64,000 nucleotides of DNA. Source: Bacteroidota bacterium. GTDB taxonomy: Bacteria > Bacteroidota > Bacteroidia > Bacteroidales > UBA4417. Every line of letters starts with the position of its first letter. Position 1 is the first letter of the stretch. The translations under genes were made by a program, and so were the position numbers. Of the stretch, positions 52,802 to 62,069 are shown piece by piece. Location of the stretch: assembly GCA_013376995.1 (NCBI GenBank), contig JACAAZ010000005.1, positions 62,001-126,000 on the forward strand. The letters run 5' to 3'. Below the pieces are notes generated by a model. The model did no database searches. It was given only the letters and a program-made list of their open reading frames with translations, and was not told the origin of the DNA.

Positions 52802-53818
52802 TTATTTCTCAATCGCTTGCTTCACAGACTTTGCCGTGTCAAGAACAGTTTTTTCAAACGGAATAGGTTTCCAACTAAATGTTTTCATCGTATAACTTAC
52901 ATCAGCTTCTATGGTGTTTCCAACAAATGGTAACATCCCCTTCATTTCGTCATTGAATTTGGCCATCAATTTCAATAAAAAAGTAGGTGCTAATTGAGTG
53001 CTTACTTTATCATATCCGTTTGATTTCAAAATTTGCGCAATTTCCCTGATAGCATGAGGTTTTTCAGAGGTTACAATGAATCGTTGGCCGATTGCTTTTT
53101 CATTTTCCAAGGCCTGGACATGAATGGCTGCAACATCTCTTACATCAGACATAACAGAATAGGTTCTCGGTAACATTGGTAGTTTTCCTGTGATTAATTT
53201 TTTAAAAAAATCCATCGCTTCAGTTGCTAAATTTCCTGTCAGAGTTGGCCCATAAATAGGTCCGGGATTAACAACGACCAATTCCAATTTTGGTGTTCCA
53301 GTTTGATTTTTTATAAAATCCCAGGCACTTTTTTCAGCCAGCGTTTTACTTTTAAAATAGGCGGTTACATTTTTTCCATTCACATTTGTCCAGCTGTCCT
53401 GATTGATTTTGATGAAGCCATGTTCCCCTCCATGCATGGCCACAGTTGAAGAGGTAATCACGACCCGCTTTACACCAGCCTTTTTTGCCGCTTTCAAGGC
53501 CCTGAGCGTACCATCAACCGCAGGTCTTATTAATTCATTTTCATCTTTCGGAACTTTCACCACAAAAGGTGATGCAACGTGTAATACAAAATCACATCCT
53601 TCCATGGCTTTGTCCCAACCTTCATCTTTCATAAGGTCAAGTTCGCATAACTCTAAGTTTCCTTTAGGGTCTATTTCTTTTTCAATCCCTTTTACGACTT
53701 CCCCGGTTTTAGACAAACTTCTCACAGAACCTTTGACAGCGTAGCCCTTTTTTAATAGTTCGGCAGCACAATGTTGTCCAACAAAGCCTGCTATTCCTGT
53801 TACTAATACTTTTTTCAT
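52802..53818 (-). CDS. NAD(P)-dependent SDR reductase, dihydroflavonol-reductase-like
   Basis: The 338-residue extended SDR has VLVTGIAGFVGQHCA at the N-terminus (Rossmann GXXGXXG), a FVLHVASPF motif near residue 80 and AYFKSKTLAE near residue 155 with the catalytic YXXXK arranged as YFKSK. The family reduces aldehydes or ketones using NAD(P)H. Substrate is unknown. Confidence 0.85.
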   Translation of the reverse strand: MKKVLVTGIAGFVGQHCAAELLKKGYAVKGSVRSLSKTGEVVKGIEKEIDPKGNLELCELDLMKDEGWDKAMEGCDFVLHVASPFVVKVPKDENELIRPAVDGTLRALKAAKKAGVKRVVITSSTVAMHGGEHGFIKINQDSWTNVNGKNVTAYFKSKTLAEKSAWDFIKNQTGTPKLELVVVNPGPIYGPTLTGNLATEAMDFFKKLITGKLPMLPRTYSVMSDVRDVAAIHVQALENEKAIGQRFIVTSEKPHAIREIAQILKSNGYDKVSTQLAPTFLLKLMAKFNDEMKGMLPFVGNTIEADVSYTMKTFSWKPIPFEKTVLDTAKSVKQAIEK

Positions 53819-53850
53819 TTTTTTGAAGTTTTATTAATTTTAAAATAATA

Positions 53851-53886
53851 AACCCAACTCAGTAACATTTACTGAGTTAGGTTTTT
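53851..53886 (-). terminator. Long hairpin terminator after the DUF1330 gene
   Basis: On the minus strand AACCTAACTCAGTAA (53869-53883) pairs with TTACTGAGTTGGGTT (53851-53865), a 15-bp stem with one G-T pair and a 3-base loop, with TTTAT after it. It also lies 33 bases upstream of the SDR gene start. Confidence 0.8.
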
Positions 53887-53902
53887 GAATGTAGACTAAG
53901 AA

Positions 53903-54241
53903 CTAAAGTCCTTCTATTATTACAACCCTACCTGCCTCAGATTGTAATTCATTGATGCGAAGGTTTTTATATGGTTGATACTCCTCTGAGTTGTACCATC
54001 CTTCGGCTGCCTCCATACTTGGAAAGCGGAGTACAGCAGCCCAGTTTCCGTCCCAATCCCCCTCTTTTATTTTTGGAGTTGCAGACCCCGCAATCATTTG
54101 TCCTTCATACTTATGCAAAATTGGAATTGCAAATTGTGCATAACGTTGGGTAAGAGCTTCAAGGCTTTCAACTTTCATTTGAACCATAATATAGGCTGGC
54201 TTTGCTCCATTAGTACTTTCAGTATTTTTTTTATTTTCCAT
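53903..54241 (-). CDS. DUF1330 family protein
   Basis: With the start at 54241 the product is 112 residues (MENKKNTES). It has AYIMVQMKVESLEALTQRY, EGQMIAGSATPKIKEGDW and VLRFPSMEAAEGWYNSEEY, typical of the DUF1330 fold, a dimeric ferredoxin-like domain of unknown activity. A longer frame to 54301 adds a basic, AT-rich leader that crosses the direct repeats and is less likely. It is divergent from the HxlR gene. Confidence 0.85.
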   Translation of the reverse strand: MENKKNTESTNGAKPAYIMVQMKVESLEALTQRYAQFAIPILHKYEGQMIAGSATPKIKEGDWDGNWAAVLRFPSMEAAEGWYNSEEYQPYKNLRINELQSEAGRVVIIEGL

Positions 54242-54272
54242 TTTTGTCAATTTAAAATTATTACTTTTGTTT

Positions 54273-54344
54273 CGCAAGCAAAAATAGATAATAACTTTCA
54301 ATATGCAAGCAAAAAATAAAATAAATTGCCTTTTGCAAGTAAAA
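54273..54344. promoter_or_regulatory. Three spaced direct repeats, candidate HxlR operators
   Basis: CGCAAGCAAAAA (from 54273), TGCAAGCAAAAAA (from 54304) and TGCAAGTAAAA (from 54334) recur with starts 31 and 30 bases apart, close to three helical turns. They lie in the divergent intergenic region between the DUF1330 and HxlR genes. Confidence 0.65.
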
Positions 54345-54360
54345 TTTATATGGATTTACT

Positions 54361-54792
54361 ATGGAGTATAAATTTCGATGCGAATGTCCTATCACATCAG
54401 CCCTTGATATTTTGGGGGACAAATGGATATTGGTTATCATCAAACTGATGCTGACACAAGACAAAAAGACGTTCAAAGACTTCACCGAAAGTGATGAAGC
54501 CATTGCCACTAATATTCTTTCTTCTAAGCTAAAATATTTGGAGGAATTCGGGATTATAACTAAAACACAGCTTCCAGGTAATAAGAAAACAAACCTTTAC
54601 CTCTTGACTGAAAAGGGTTTAGCCTTAACACCCATCATCGTGGAGTTGTCCATATGGAGTGATGAAAACGTGAGAGCACTCAATAAAATAATGAAAGAGA
54701 GTCCTGAAATTGAAATTATGAAAAGCGATAAAGCAGCGTTTGTTAAAATGTTACAGGAGAATTACAGATCAAAGACCAGGCTTAACAAATAG
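54361..54792 (+). CDS. HxlR-family transcription regulator
   Basis: The 143-residue winged-helix regulator has CPITSALDILGDKWILVI near the N-terminus, KTFKDFTESDEAIATNILSSKLK (recognition helix region), and the wing LPGNKKTNLYLLTEKGLAL. HxlR proteins respond to aldehydes, quinones or redox signals. It probably controls the divergent DUF1330 gene and itself. Confidence 0.92.
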   Translation: MEYKFRCECPITSALDILGDKWILVIIKLMLTQDKKTFKDFTESDEAIATNILSSKLKYLEEFGIITKTQLPGNKKTNLYLLTEKGLALTPIIVELSIWSDENVRALNKIMKESPEIEIMKSDKAAFVKMLQENYRSKTRLNK

Positions 54793-55033
54793 GACATCGT
54801 GTGGCACATAGTGCCCGGCATAAAGTCCACGTGAATAAAATCATGATGGTGCAGATTTCCTATGCACTTTACACGTGAAGTTTCAGTTTAATACTGTCCG
54901 GATGGGTTCCGGGAGATGTGTTTTTTCAGAGCTTTTCATTTTTTTCGACCCTTGGACATAGAAATATCTAACCAATAGATTATTTGTATGGTTTACTAAA
55001 ATTATTAATTATCAAAGATATACGAAGGCGGAA

Positions 55034-55065
55034 ATAAAAACTCCCCACCGGTTTTGGTGAGGAGT
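55034..55065 (-). terminator. Terminator after tRNA-Leu
   Basis: On the minus strand ACTCCTCACC pairs with GGTGGGGAGT across a 6-base loop and is followed by TTTTTAT. Confidence 0.85.
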
Positions 55066-55071
55066 AATGGG

Positions 55072-55159
55072 TGGTACCCGGAGCCGGAATCGAACCGGCA
55101 TGGCCGCAATGGCCAAAGGATTTTAAGTCCTTCGTGTCTACCAGTTTCACCATCCGGGC
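55072..55159 (-). tRNA. tRNA-Leu(UAA)
   Basis: The minus strand reads GCCCGGATGGTGAAACTGG and continues with a long variable arm typical of class II tRNA. The anticodon is TAA in ACTTAAAATCC, and the T loop GGTTCGATTCC is intact. The acceptor stem GCCCGGA/TCCGGGT is complete, and a CCA end is encoded (55072-55074). Confidence 0.95.
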
Positions 55160-55263
55160 AGTAGACTTCTGCAAAAGTCGAATAAAGAACTGAATACGCC
55201 TGCAAATATATTAAACAACAGGCAAAAAAAAATCTTGGCGATAACCAAGAATTCTTTTTTTTG

Positions 55264-55336
55264 AGCGGAAAACGAGACTCGAACTCGCGACCCTAACCTT
55301 GGCAAGGTTATGCTCTACCAACTGAGCTACTTCCGC
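55264..55336 (-). tRNA. tRNA-Gly(GCC)
   Basis: The minus strand reads GCGGAAGTAGCTCAGTTGG, an anticodon loop TTGCCAA (anticodon GCC), and GAGTTCGAGTCTC for the T arm. The acceptor stem is closed with TTCCGC. CCA is not encoded. Confidence 0.95.
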
Positions 55337-55389
55337 AGAACCTTAAGGAGGTGCAAATATACAACTATTTTTAAATTGCAATAATCACC

Positions 55390-58026
55390 TCAATATTTTT
55401 GCAACATTTTTTTGATTTCATTCAATTTCATCAAGGCTTCGACCGGTGTAAGCGTATCTATATCCAGGGTTTTGATATCATCCCGGATGCGCTCCAGCAA
55501 GGGATCATCCAACTGGAAGAAACTGAGCTGGAACTCATCTTTCGGTTTTCTCCCTGGTTTTTCTTTATCATTCCCCGGGTTAAGCTCCTCGCTGCTATGC
55601 TTCTTTTCCAGTTGGGAGAGAAGACTTTCGGCTCGTTGCAGCAAGGTACCTGGCATCCCTGCCATCCTGGCAACATGAATTCCAAAGCTGTGTTCACTTC
55701 CCCCCGGCGTTAGCTTTCGCAGGAAAATCACTTTATTCCCGATCTCCTTTACTGCAATGTGATAATTTTTGATCCTGGGGTTGGACTGAGCCATTTCATT
55801 CAACTCATGGTAATGGGTAGCAAACAGAACTTTCGCGCGGTAGAGCGGGTGGTCGTGAAGATATTCTGCAATGGCCCATGCTATTGAGATCCCATCATAA
55901 GTGCTGGTTCCTCTTCCGATCTCATCCAGCAGGATAAGACTCCTATTGGATATGTTATTTAAGATGCTGGCAGTTTCATTCATTTCAACCATAAAGGTTG
56001 ATTCACCTGAAGTAATATTATCGGAAGCCCCAACACGGGTAAATACTTTATCTACAACGCCGAGATTTGCAGACTTGGCCGGGACAAAACTACCCGTCTG
56101 GGCCATCAGGACGATCAAGGCAGTTTGCCTTAGCAAAGCTGATTTCCCGGACATATTGGGGCCAGTGAGCATGATTATCTGCTGGTTTTCATTATCCAGC
56201 CTGACATCGTTTGCAATGTAGTCTTCTCCGGTCGGGAGGAATTTCTCTATTACAGGGTGCCTGCCCTGGTTGATCTCAATACAGAATGAGTCATTCATCA
56301 CTGGCCTTGCATAGCGATTTTGCACAGCTACCCTGGCAAAGGATAAAAGACAGTCGATCCGGGCAATGAGTTGAGAATTCAACTGTATAGGCTGCACATA
56401 CTCGGACAGGTTAAGTACCAATTCATTAAACAGCCTGCTTTCAATTTCAAGTATCTTCTCTTCAGCACCCAGGATCTTTTGTTCGTATTCCTTGAGTTCT
56501 TCTGTAATATAGCGTTCAGCATTTACAAGCGTTTGCTTTCGCATCCATTCCTGGGGTACCTTATCTTTATGGGAATTTGTTACTTCGAGGTAATAACCGA
56601 ATACATTGTTAAAGGCTACTTTAAGGGAACTTATCCCTGTCCTCTCTATTTCCCTCTGCTGAAGCTGAATAAGGTAATCTTTACCGGAAAACGCAAGTTT
56701 CCGCAATTCATCCAGTTCTTCTGAAATTCCTTGTTCGATCACCATCCCTTTGGAAACGGTGGCTGGTGGATCAGGTTTGATCGTCCTTCCGATTTGTTCG
56801 GCTATATGCTCACAGGGATTCAGTTGATCGGCCAGGTGTTGCATAGCTTCGAACGAAGTGTTGCTGCATGCTGTCCGGATTGGGACAATAGCAAGCAATG
56901 CCCTTCTGATTTGCAGGATTTCCCTGGGGGTTACCCTCGCCACAGCGACTTTTGAGATCAGGCGTTCCAGGTCCCCGATGATCTTTAACTGATGTTCCAA
57001 CTCGAAAGCAAATGCTTCATTCTGGATCAGGTATTCAACTGCATCATGCCTCTCGGTAATAGGTTTCCGGTCTTTAAGCGGCAGCAGCAGCCACCTCCTC
57101 ATAAGGCGTGAACCCATAGGGGAAATGGTCTTATCAAGTACCGACAAAAGCGTAGAAGCATTATCATTCGATGAATGTATAAGTTCCAGGTTCCTGATGG
57201 TAAACCTGTCAAGCCATACGAAGTGATCTTCTTCAATCCGCGAGATCTTACAGATATGCTGAACCTTATCGTGCTGGGTTTCCGAAAGATAATGCAAAGC
57301 AACCCCTGCTGCAATGATCCCGTTTTCCATCTCATTGATGCCAAATCCTTTCAGGGATGCAGTGCCAAAATGCTTGAGGAGCAGGTCATTAGCAAAATCA
57401 CTTGTAAAAACCCAGTCTTCGAAGTAGGACAAATAGAATTGCTCTCCGAAGAGCTCTGAGAACTGCTGACGTTTATTTTTCTGGACAACAACCTCTGATG
57501 GTTTGAAGGTCTGCAGCAGTTTATCTATGTATTCATTGCTGCCCTGGGCGATCATGAATTCCCCCGTTGAAATGTCAAGGAAAGATACTCCTGAGGCTTT
57601 TGGCAGAAAGTGTATTGCAGCCAGGAAATTGTTCTCCTTGTTTTCAAGGATCTTGTCATTATAGGAGACCCCGGGAGTTACCAATTCTGTTACTCCACGT
57701 TTGACAATGGTCTTGGTAAGTTTAGGATCTTCGAGCTGATCGCAGATTGCTACCCTGTAGCCCGCTCTGACCAATTTGGGGAGATAGGTGTCAAGCGAAT
57801 GGTGAGGGAAGCCTGCCAGTTCTACATATTGAGCCGAACCATTGGCCCGCCTGGTAAGGATGATTCCAAGTATCTCAGAAGCTTTAATGGCATCTTCGCC
57901 AAAGGTTTCATAAAAGTCACCTACCCTGAAAAGCAGGAGTGCATCCGGGTACTTTGCCTTAATAGCATTGTACTGCTTCATTAACGGTGTAAGAACTACT
58001 CCTTGCTGATCCTTTTCCTTTGCCAC
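55390..58026 (-). CDS. mutS: DNA mismatch repair protein MutS
   Basis: The 878-residue protein recognises mismatches. The N-terminal mismatch-binding motif is [14 protein letters not shown] near residue 33. The ATPase has the Walker A motif [14 protein letters not shown] near residue 625, [14 protein letters not shown] near residue 674, and [12 protein letters not shown] near residue 697. The helix-turn-helix and dimerisation region with [12 protein letters not shown] is near the C-terminus. Confidence 0.97.
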   Translation of the reverse strand: MAKEKDQQGVVLTPLMKQYNAIKAKYPDALLLFRVGDFYETFGEDAIKASEILGIILTRRANGSAQYVELAGFPHHSLDTYLPKLVRAGYRVAICDQLEDPKLTKTIVKRGVTELVTPGVSYNDKILENKENNFLAAIHFLPKASGVSFLDISTGEFMIAQGSNEYIDKLLQTFKPSEVVVQKNKRQQFSELFGEQFYLSYFEDWVFTSDFANDLLLKHFGTASLKGFGINEMENGIIAAGVALHYLSETQHDKVQHICKISRIEEDHFVWLDRFTIRNLELIHSSNDNASTLLSVLDKTISPMGSRLMRRWLLLPLKDRKPITERHDAVEYLIQNEAFAFELEHQLKIIGDLERLISKVAVARVTPREILQIRRALLAIVPIRTACSNTSFEAMQHLADQLNPCEHIAEQIGRTIKPDPPATVSKGMVIEQGISEELDELRKLAFSGKDYLIQLQQREIERTGISSLKVAFNNVFGYYLEVTNSHKDKVPQEWMRKQTLVNAERYITEELKEYEQKILGAEEKILEIESRLFNELVLNLSEYVQPIQLNSQLIARIDCLLSFARVAVQNRYARPVMNDSFCIEINQGRHPVIEKFLPTGEDYIANDVRLDNENQQIIMLTGPNMSGKSALLRQTALIVLMAQTGSFVPAKSANLGVVDKVFTRVGASDNITSGESTFMVEMNETASILNNISNRSLILLDEIGRGTSTYDGISIAWAIAEYLHDHPLYRAKVLFATHYHELNEMAQSNPRIKNYHIAVKEIGNKVIFLRKLTPGGSEHSFGIHVARMAGMPGTLLQRAESLLSQLEKKHSSEELNPGNDKEKPGRKPKDEFQLSFFQLDDPLLERIRDDIKTLDIDTLTPVEALMKLNEIKKMLQKY

Positions 58027-58048
58027 GTCTTAAATAAATCTGTATCCA

Positions 58049-58056
58049 CAAATTTA
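58049..58056 (-). promoter_or_regulatory. Promoter -7 element upstream of mutS
   Basis: TAAATTTG on the minus strand fits TAnnTTTG and lies 23 bases upstream of the mutS ATG. CAAA at 58080-58083 could be the -33 element. Confidence 0.45.
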
Positions 58057-58106
58057 GGATTATCTCTTCATCCTTGTTACAAACCTGGGGATGTGTTGAT
58101 AATTTT

Positions 58107-58114
58107 TACTTTTG
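58107..58114 (+). promoter_or_regulatory. Promoter -7 element of the RNA methyltransferase gene
   Basis: TACTTTTG on the plus strand fits TAnnTTTG and is 18 bases upstream of the chosen ATG at 58132. Confidence 0.5.
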
Positions 58115-58131
58115 CTGGTCATTTACTTTCC

Positions 58132-58665
58132 ATGCGAAAACTCCAGATTGATGAAATGAACAGGGTAACTGTCCCTGAATTCAAGGGGCTACGTAAGCTT
58201 CCGATAGTTTGTATATTGGACAATATCAGGAGCCAGCATAATATTGGTTCAGTCTTCAGGACAGCTGACGCGTTCCTTATTAACAAGATTATTCTATGCG
58301 GGATTACTGCAACCCCGCCAAACCGTGAAATTCAGAAAACTGCTCTGGGTGCAACCGAATCCATTGAATGGTCCTACTATCCTGATGTGGCAGATGCAAT
58401 CCGGGAATTAAAGGCATCAGGTTACAGGATTATTGCTATAGAACAGGCAGAAGGCAGTATTCCTCTTGAACAATACCGTCCTGATCCGGGGATTGCAATT
58501 GCTCTGGTATTTGGGAATGAAGTAAATGGTGTTAGTGAGGAAGTAATGGAAGATATTGATGCATGCATTGAGATACCTCAGTTCGGGACAAAGCATTCAC
58601 TGAATGTTTCAATTGCTGCAGGGATAGTTTTATGGCATCTTTCGCTCATGTTAAGGTCTTCCTGA
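58132..58665 (+). CDS. SpoU/TrmH-family RNA 2'-O-methyltransferase
   Basis: The 177-residue protein is a SPOUT methyltransferase. Motif 1 is NIGSVFRTADAF near residue 36, motif 2 FGNEVNGVSEEV near residue 128 and motif 3 GTKHSLNVSIAAGIVLW near residue 153. The knot-forming region is complete, while an extra substrate domain is lacking. The target RNA is unknown. An ATG-free extension to 58003 was rejected because it overlaps the mutS start and lacks a plausible N-terminus. Confidence 0.9.
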   Translation: MRKLQIDEMNRVTVPEFKGLRKLPIVCILDNIRSQHNIGSVFRTADAFLINKIILCGITATPPNREIQKTALGATESIEWSYYPDVADAIRELKASGYRIIAIEQAEGSIPLEQYRPDPGIAIALVFGNEVNGVSEEVMEDIDACIEIPQFGTKHSLNVSIAAGIVLWHLSLMLRSS

Positions 58666-58818
58666 TTGGCATTCAGAAGTATTTAAATTGTTGATAAGTC
58701 TGTATATTTTCCTCTAGGCATTTTGGCTCGTTTAGGGTTATATTTGCATATCTACCTATAGTCCACTTCTATTTTTTCCTTTCGTTCACCTCAAGTTTGA
58801 CATTCTAATCCAGTCAAA

Positions 58819-60327
58819 ATGAAATATCTTTTGAAAACAGCCATCCTGGTGGTCTGCGTCCTGATTTCCCTGCTTACTCAAGCTCAAAAAACTACCCAGC
58901 TCACCGCATCCAACATTTTCAAAAGTCATATCACTCTGCAACTGAATGGTGGACTCACCCAGTATTTTGGCGATCTTAACAAGGATAATTTCTTCAATCA
59001 GAATGTAAGGAATGGATTTGGCGGAGCTTTAGGATATCAGTTCAGCCCTTTGTTCGGGTTGAGGGCACAATATGTAAAGGGGACACTCTATTCTGTTTAT
59101 GTTAAGAAGGAAGTAAAACTGAATTCTGATTTCTGGGATGCCAGTATGCAGCTTACTCTTAATATTAACGAGATTTTTGCCAGGTACAATGAAAAACGCT
59201 TTGTGAACTTTTACTTGTTTGGAGGGGCAGGAGTCAGCTCCTATACTTCCCGTTTAAATGATTTTTCTTCCAACTACCTGATTCGGGAAAGTTCATCCCG
59301 CCAAAGTGAATTAGTTGTCCCGATGGGAATTGGGGCCCAGTTTCGGCTTTCAAAACATGCCAATTTAAATATAGAATACGGTGACCGGCTTACTTTCAGC
59401 GACAGCTTGCTGGACTTCTATGATGGCGGCAGTAAGCGTGACCAGTACAGCTACGCATCAGTTGGGCTAGGGTTCAGGTTTGGCGGCCCCCGGGATAAAG
59501 ACAAAGATGCAATAATTGATAAGAAGGACAAATGCCCGGATGTTGCCGGTAAAATCGAGCTGGCCGGATGCCCGGATGCTGACAATGACGGGATAGCTGA
59601 CAATGAAGATGATTGTCCAAAACTGGCAGGTGTGCAGGAATTCAAGGGATGTCCTGATACAGACGGAGATGGGATACCGGATACAAAGGATAAGTGCCCG
59701 AAGGTTAGTGGTAAAAAAGAATTACTGGGATGTCCGGATAAGGATAATGATGGAATCGCTGATATTGATGATAAGTGTCCAGAGCAGGCTGGTAAAGCTG
59801 CATTCCAGGGATGTCCTGACAGGGATGGCGATGAAGTTGCCGATAAGGATGACGAATGTCCGGATGTTAGCGGCCTCGCAAAATTTCATGGATGTCCCGA
59901 TAAGGATGCCGACAGCGTTCCTGATAACCTTGACCGATGCCCTGGTGTTCCTGGTTCTGTTAGAAATTTCGGTTGTCCAGAGGAATCAAATGTCCTGGTA
60001 AAAGAGGTTGTTTATTTTGATACAGATGAATGGATTGTAATCGATAAATACAACCAGTTGCTTAACAGGATTGCTGAAACCATGCGGGATAATCCCGGGA
60101 TCAGGGTAACTGTAGACGGTCACACCGACTCTCGCGAAAGTGAAGGATACAATATGCAGTTATCGGAGAACCGGGCTGAATATGTTATCAAATTCTTTAC
60201 CGACAGAGGAATTGATCCTCAGCGCCTGGTGAAAAGGTATTATGGGGAAACAAGGCCAGCTGCTTCTAATATGACGCCAGAAGGGATGACATTGAACCGC
60301 AGGGTTGAAATAGCCTCTGTTAAGTAA
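58819..60327 (+). CDS. OmpA-family protein with thrombospondin type-3 repeats
   Basis: The 502-residue exported protein (signal peptide MKYLLKTAILVVCVLISLLTQAQ) starts with an 8-strand barrel-like domain of about 210 residues ending with YASVGLGFRFGGP. Seven calcium-binding thrombospondin type-3 repeats follow, built on DxDxDGIPDxxDxCP (for example DTDGDGIPDTKDKCP), and an OmpA C-terminal peptidoglycan-binding domain with VDGHTDSRESEGYN and LSENRAEYV. It links the outer membrane to peptidoglycan. Confidence 0.93.
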   Translation: MKYLLKTAILVVCVLISLLTQAQKTTQLTASNIFKSHITLQLNGGLTQYFGDLNKDNFFNQNVRNGFGGALGYQFSPLFGLRAQYVKGTLYSVYVKKEVKLNSDFWDASMQLTLNINEIFARYNEKRFVNFYLFGGAGVSSYTSRLNDFSSNYLIRESSSRQSELVVPMGIGAQFRLSKHANLNIEYGDRLTFSDSLLDFYDGGSKRDQYSYASVGLGFRFGGPRDKDKDAIIDKKDKCPDVAGKIELAGCPDADNDGIADNEDDCPKLAGVQEFKGCPDTDGDGIPDTKDKCPKVSGKKELLGCPDKDNDGIADIDDKCPEQAGKAAFQGCPDRDGDEVADKDDECPDVSGLAKFHGCPDKDADSVPDNLDRCPGVPGSVRNFGCPEESNVLVKEVVYFDTDEWIVIDKYNQLLNRIAETMRDNPGIRVTVDGHTDSRESEGYNMQLSENRAEYVIKFFTDRGIDPQRLVKRYYGETRPAASNMTPEGMTLNRRVEIASVK

Positions 60328-60341
60328 ATCCAATCCCGGTT

Positions 60342-61955
60342 TTACCTGAATTGAAGTTTACTCAGGTAGAAGACATTCCTTTTTGTATCCTCCATATTGT
60401 TATTCCTTAAGGATACGTAACCGCTCGCGATGAAATAATCTCCATACCAGGGTTCAATATTTCCCAGGTATTCCCCAACATATTGATCTGTCATTTTGCT
60501 CGGGGCAAGAGGCGTAAATTCAGTATTTTCAATGATATTATTACCATCTATAACCTTGAAAGCAATCTTGTTATTGGCATTATAAAAAAGTAATTCATTC
60601 GTTGAGTCAGAATAGACATTCATTTTCTTGTTCAGATAGGTAGTGAGGACATCTCTCATTTCCATCCCATTGTTCCATTTCATATTTCCCATAGCATCAA
60701 AGCCTGCAACAAAGGCATTGTTATACCTGTACCCATCAAAAACTGAATACGACGAAGGAATTGCCCTGCCATAATAGTCATATACCATTTGTGTCATTGT
60801 ATGGTATTCAGGTGTGTAAGCTTCGGAAAGGAAGATATATGAGCCTCCGGAGGCCAGGAGTGGATGGATCAGCAGCCTGTAGTCAAGAGAGTAATCATGG
60901 TCTGTACCTGGTTCCTGCTTGTTTTTATCAGCTCTTTTCCTGGTTTTCAAAGCTTCAGGGTCACTGATATAATGATAGGCATTTTCAAATTCAAGGAATG
61001 AGAAATATTTCATGGTTCCAGTGTCGAGAGGATTTAAAGAAGCAGTGTAATATCCATCGGACACAGGAGTATTATCCTGGTTTGCATCGTAGTTGTTTTG
61101 CCGCCTGTAGAAATTATTGAAGTAATAATAGTTATAGAAGTCGTTGTAATAATCATAATTTTTCCTGTTTCGGCTGCCTGGTCCATATGTACCAGCAACA
61201 AATCCGGTCTTCTCGCCTGTTATTACGAGTTGAGCGGAATTGAGTATTCTTTTCTCCTGCTCATTGTGAAAAGTGATAGTATTACGTAGTGCAGAGGATC
61301 CATCATAAACATTGATCATCAACTGGTTGCGGGATGATGATGGCTGGACTTTATATACTGCATAAATATCTTTATGAATGCTGTCAGCAGTAACATTCAG
61401 TAATAGAGCATCTTCTTTTCCGGGGAAATCAAAGTTTCGTTTTTCTCCATTGATTAAAGAAAATCCAAGTATACCTGGTCGGCCTTTTCGCTGGTTGTAA
61501 CCTATTAGGGCAAATTCATTCCAGATATCAAAATCAACCACCTCTGCCTTGTCAGGAATTGAACTGCTGTGTTCCGTAATTATTTGTTTGTCGGGATAAA
61601 CGAAGAAAACAAACAAATTGCCATCCTTATTCCGCCTTGTATCATGAAAAAGAAGGTAGATTACATTATTACGGCTTAGGCCTTTTAAATAGGTTACATC
61701 CTCATGCATTGGAATGAGTTTGTGCCATTGTTCTTTCAGGTTTCTATCCAGCATGACAAACGACCAGTTTATGCTGTCCTTGCCTACATCATTGCTGGTA
61801 GGGTAAAAGAGGCAGAGCCCCTTATCGCCAAAGGAGACATAATTGAAAGGATTGGCGCCAGTTCTCACTTCCATTTCAACCCTTAATGGCTGGTTGGATT
61901 GGCAGAATACGAAATGGGAAATCAGGATTAATACTATGATGAACGAAGTTTTCAT
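60342..61955 (-). CDS. Exported protein of unknown function
   Basis: The 537-residue product begins with a signal peptide MKTSFIIVLILISHFVFCQ. It is strand-rich, with a Tyr- and Asn-dense stretch NRKNYDYYNDFYNYYYFNNF near residue 270. Pieces such as GFVAGTYGPGSRNRKNY suggest propeller or jelly-roll folding. There is no lipobox or T9SS domain. It converges with the OmpA gene, 15 bases apart. I do not recognise the family. Confidence 0.7.
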   Translation of the reverse strand: MKTSFIIVLILISHFVFCQSNQPLRVEMEVRTGANPFNYVSFGDKGLCLFYPTSNDVGKDSINWSFVMLDRNLKEQWHKLIPMHEDVTYLKGLSRNNVIYLLFHDTRRNKDGNLFVFFVYPDKQIITEHSSSIPDKAEVVDFDIWNEFALIGYNQRKGRPGILGFSLINGEKRNFDFPGKEDALLLNVTADSIHKDIYAVYKVQPSSSRNQLMINVYDGSSALRNTITFHNEQEKRILNSAQLVITGEKTGFVAGTYGPGSRNRKNYDYYNDFYNYYYFNNFYRRQNNYDANQDNTPVSDGYYTASLNPLDTGTMKYFSFLEFENAYHYISDPEALKTRKRADKNKQEPGTDHDYSLDYRLLIHPLLASGGSYIFLSEAYTPEYHTMTQMVYDYYGRAIPSSYSVFDGYRYNNAFVAGFDAMGNMKWNNGMEMRDVLTTYLNKKMNVYSDSTNELLFYNANNKIAFKVIDGNNIIENTEFTPLAPSKMTDQYVGEYLGNIEPWYGDYFIASGYVSLRNNNMEDTKRNVFYLSKLQFR

Positions 61956-62020
61956 TAGTGTAAATCGTAGATGGGATTCAAAAATATAACAAAATAACGA
62001 TGCTCTTAGTATGGCAAAAT

Positions 62021-62050
62021 AAAAAAAGCAGCTGGAATAGCTGCTTTTTT
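62021..62050 (-). terminator. Terminator after the T9SS-domain gene
   Basis: On the minus strand AAAAGCAGCT pairs with AGCTGCTTTT across a 5-base loop and is followed by T residues. Confidence 0.85.
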
Positions 62051-62069
62051 AAAATCTAATACCGGATAA

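Noticed and set aside
52664-52933. Plus-strand ORF crossing the SDR gene end
   Set aside because: It is opposite to the well-supported SDR gene for part of its length and its product is not protein-like.
58003-58131. N-terminal extension of the RNA methyltransferase
   Set aside because: It overlaps the mutS start, is hydrophobic without a signal-peptide pattern, and a promoter lies within it.
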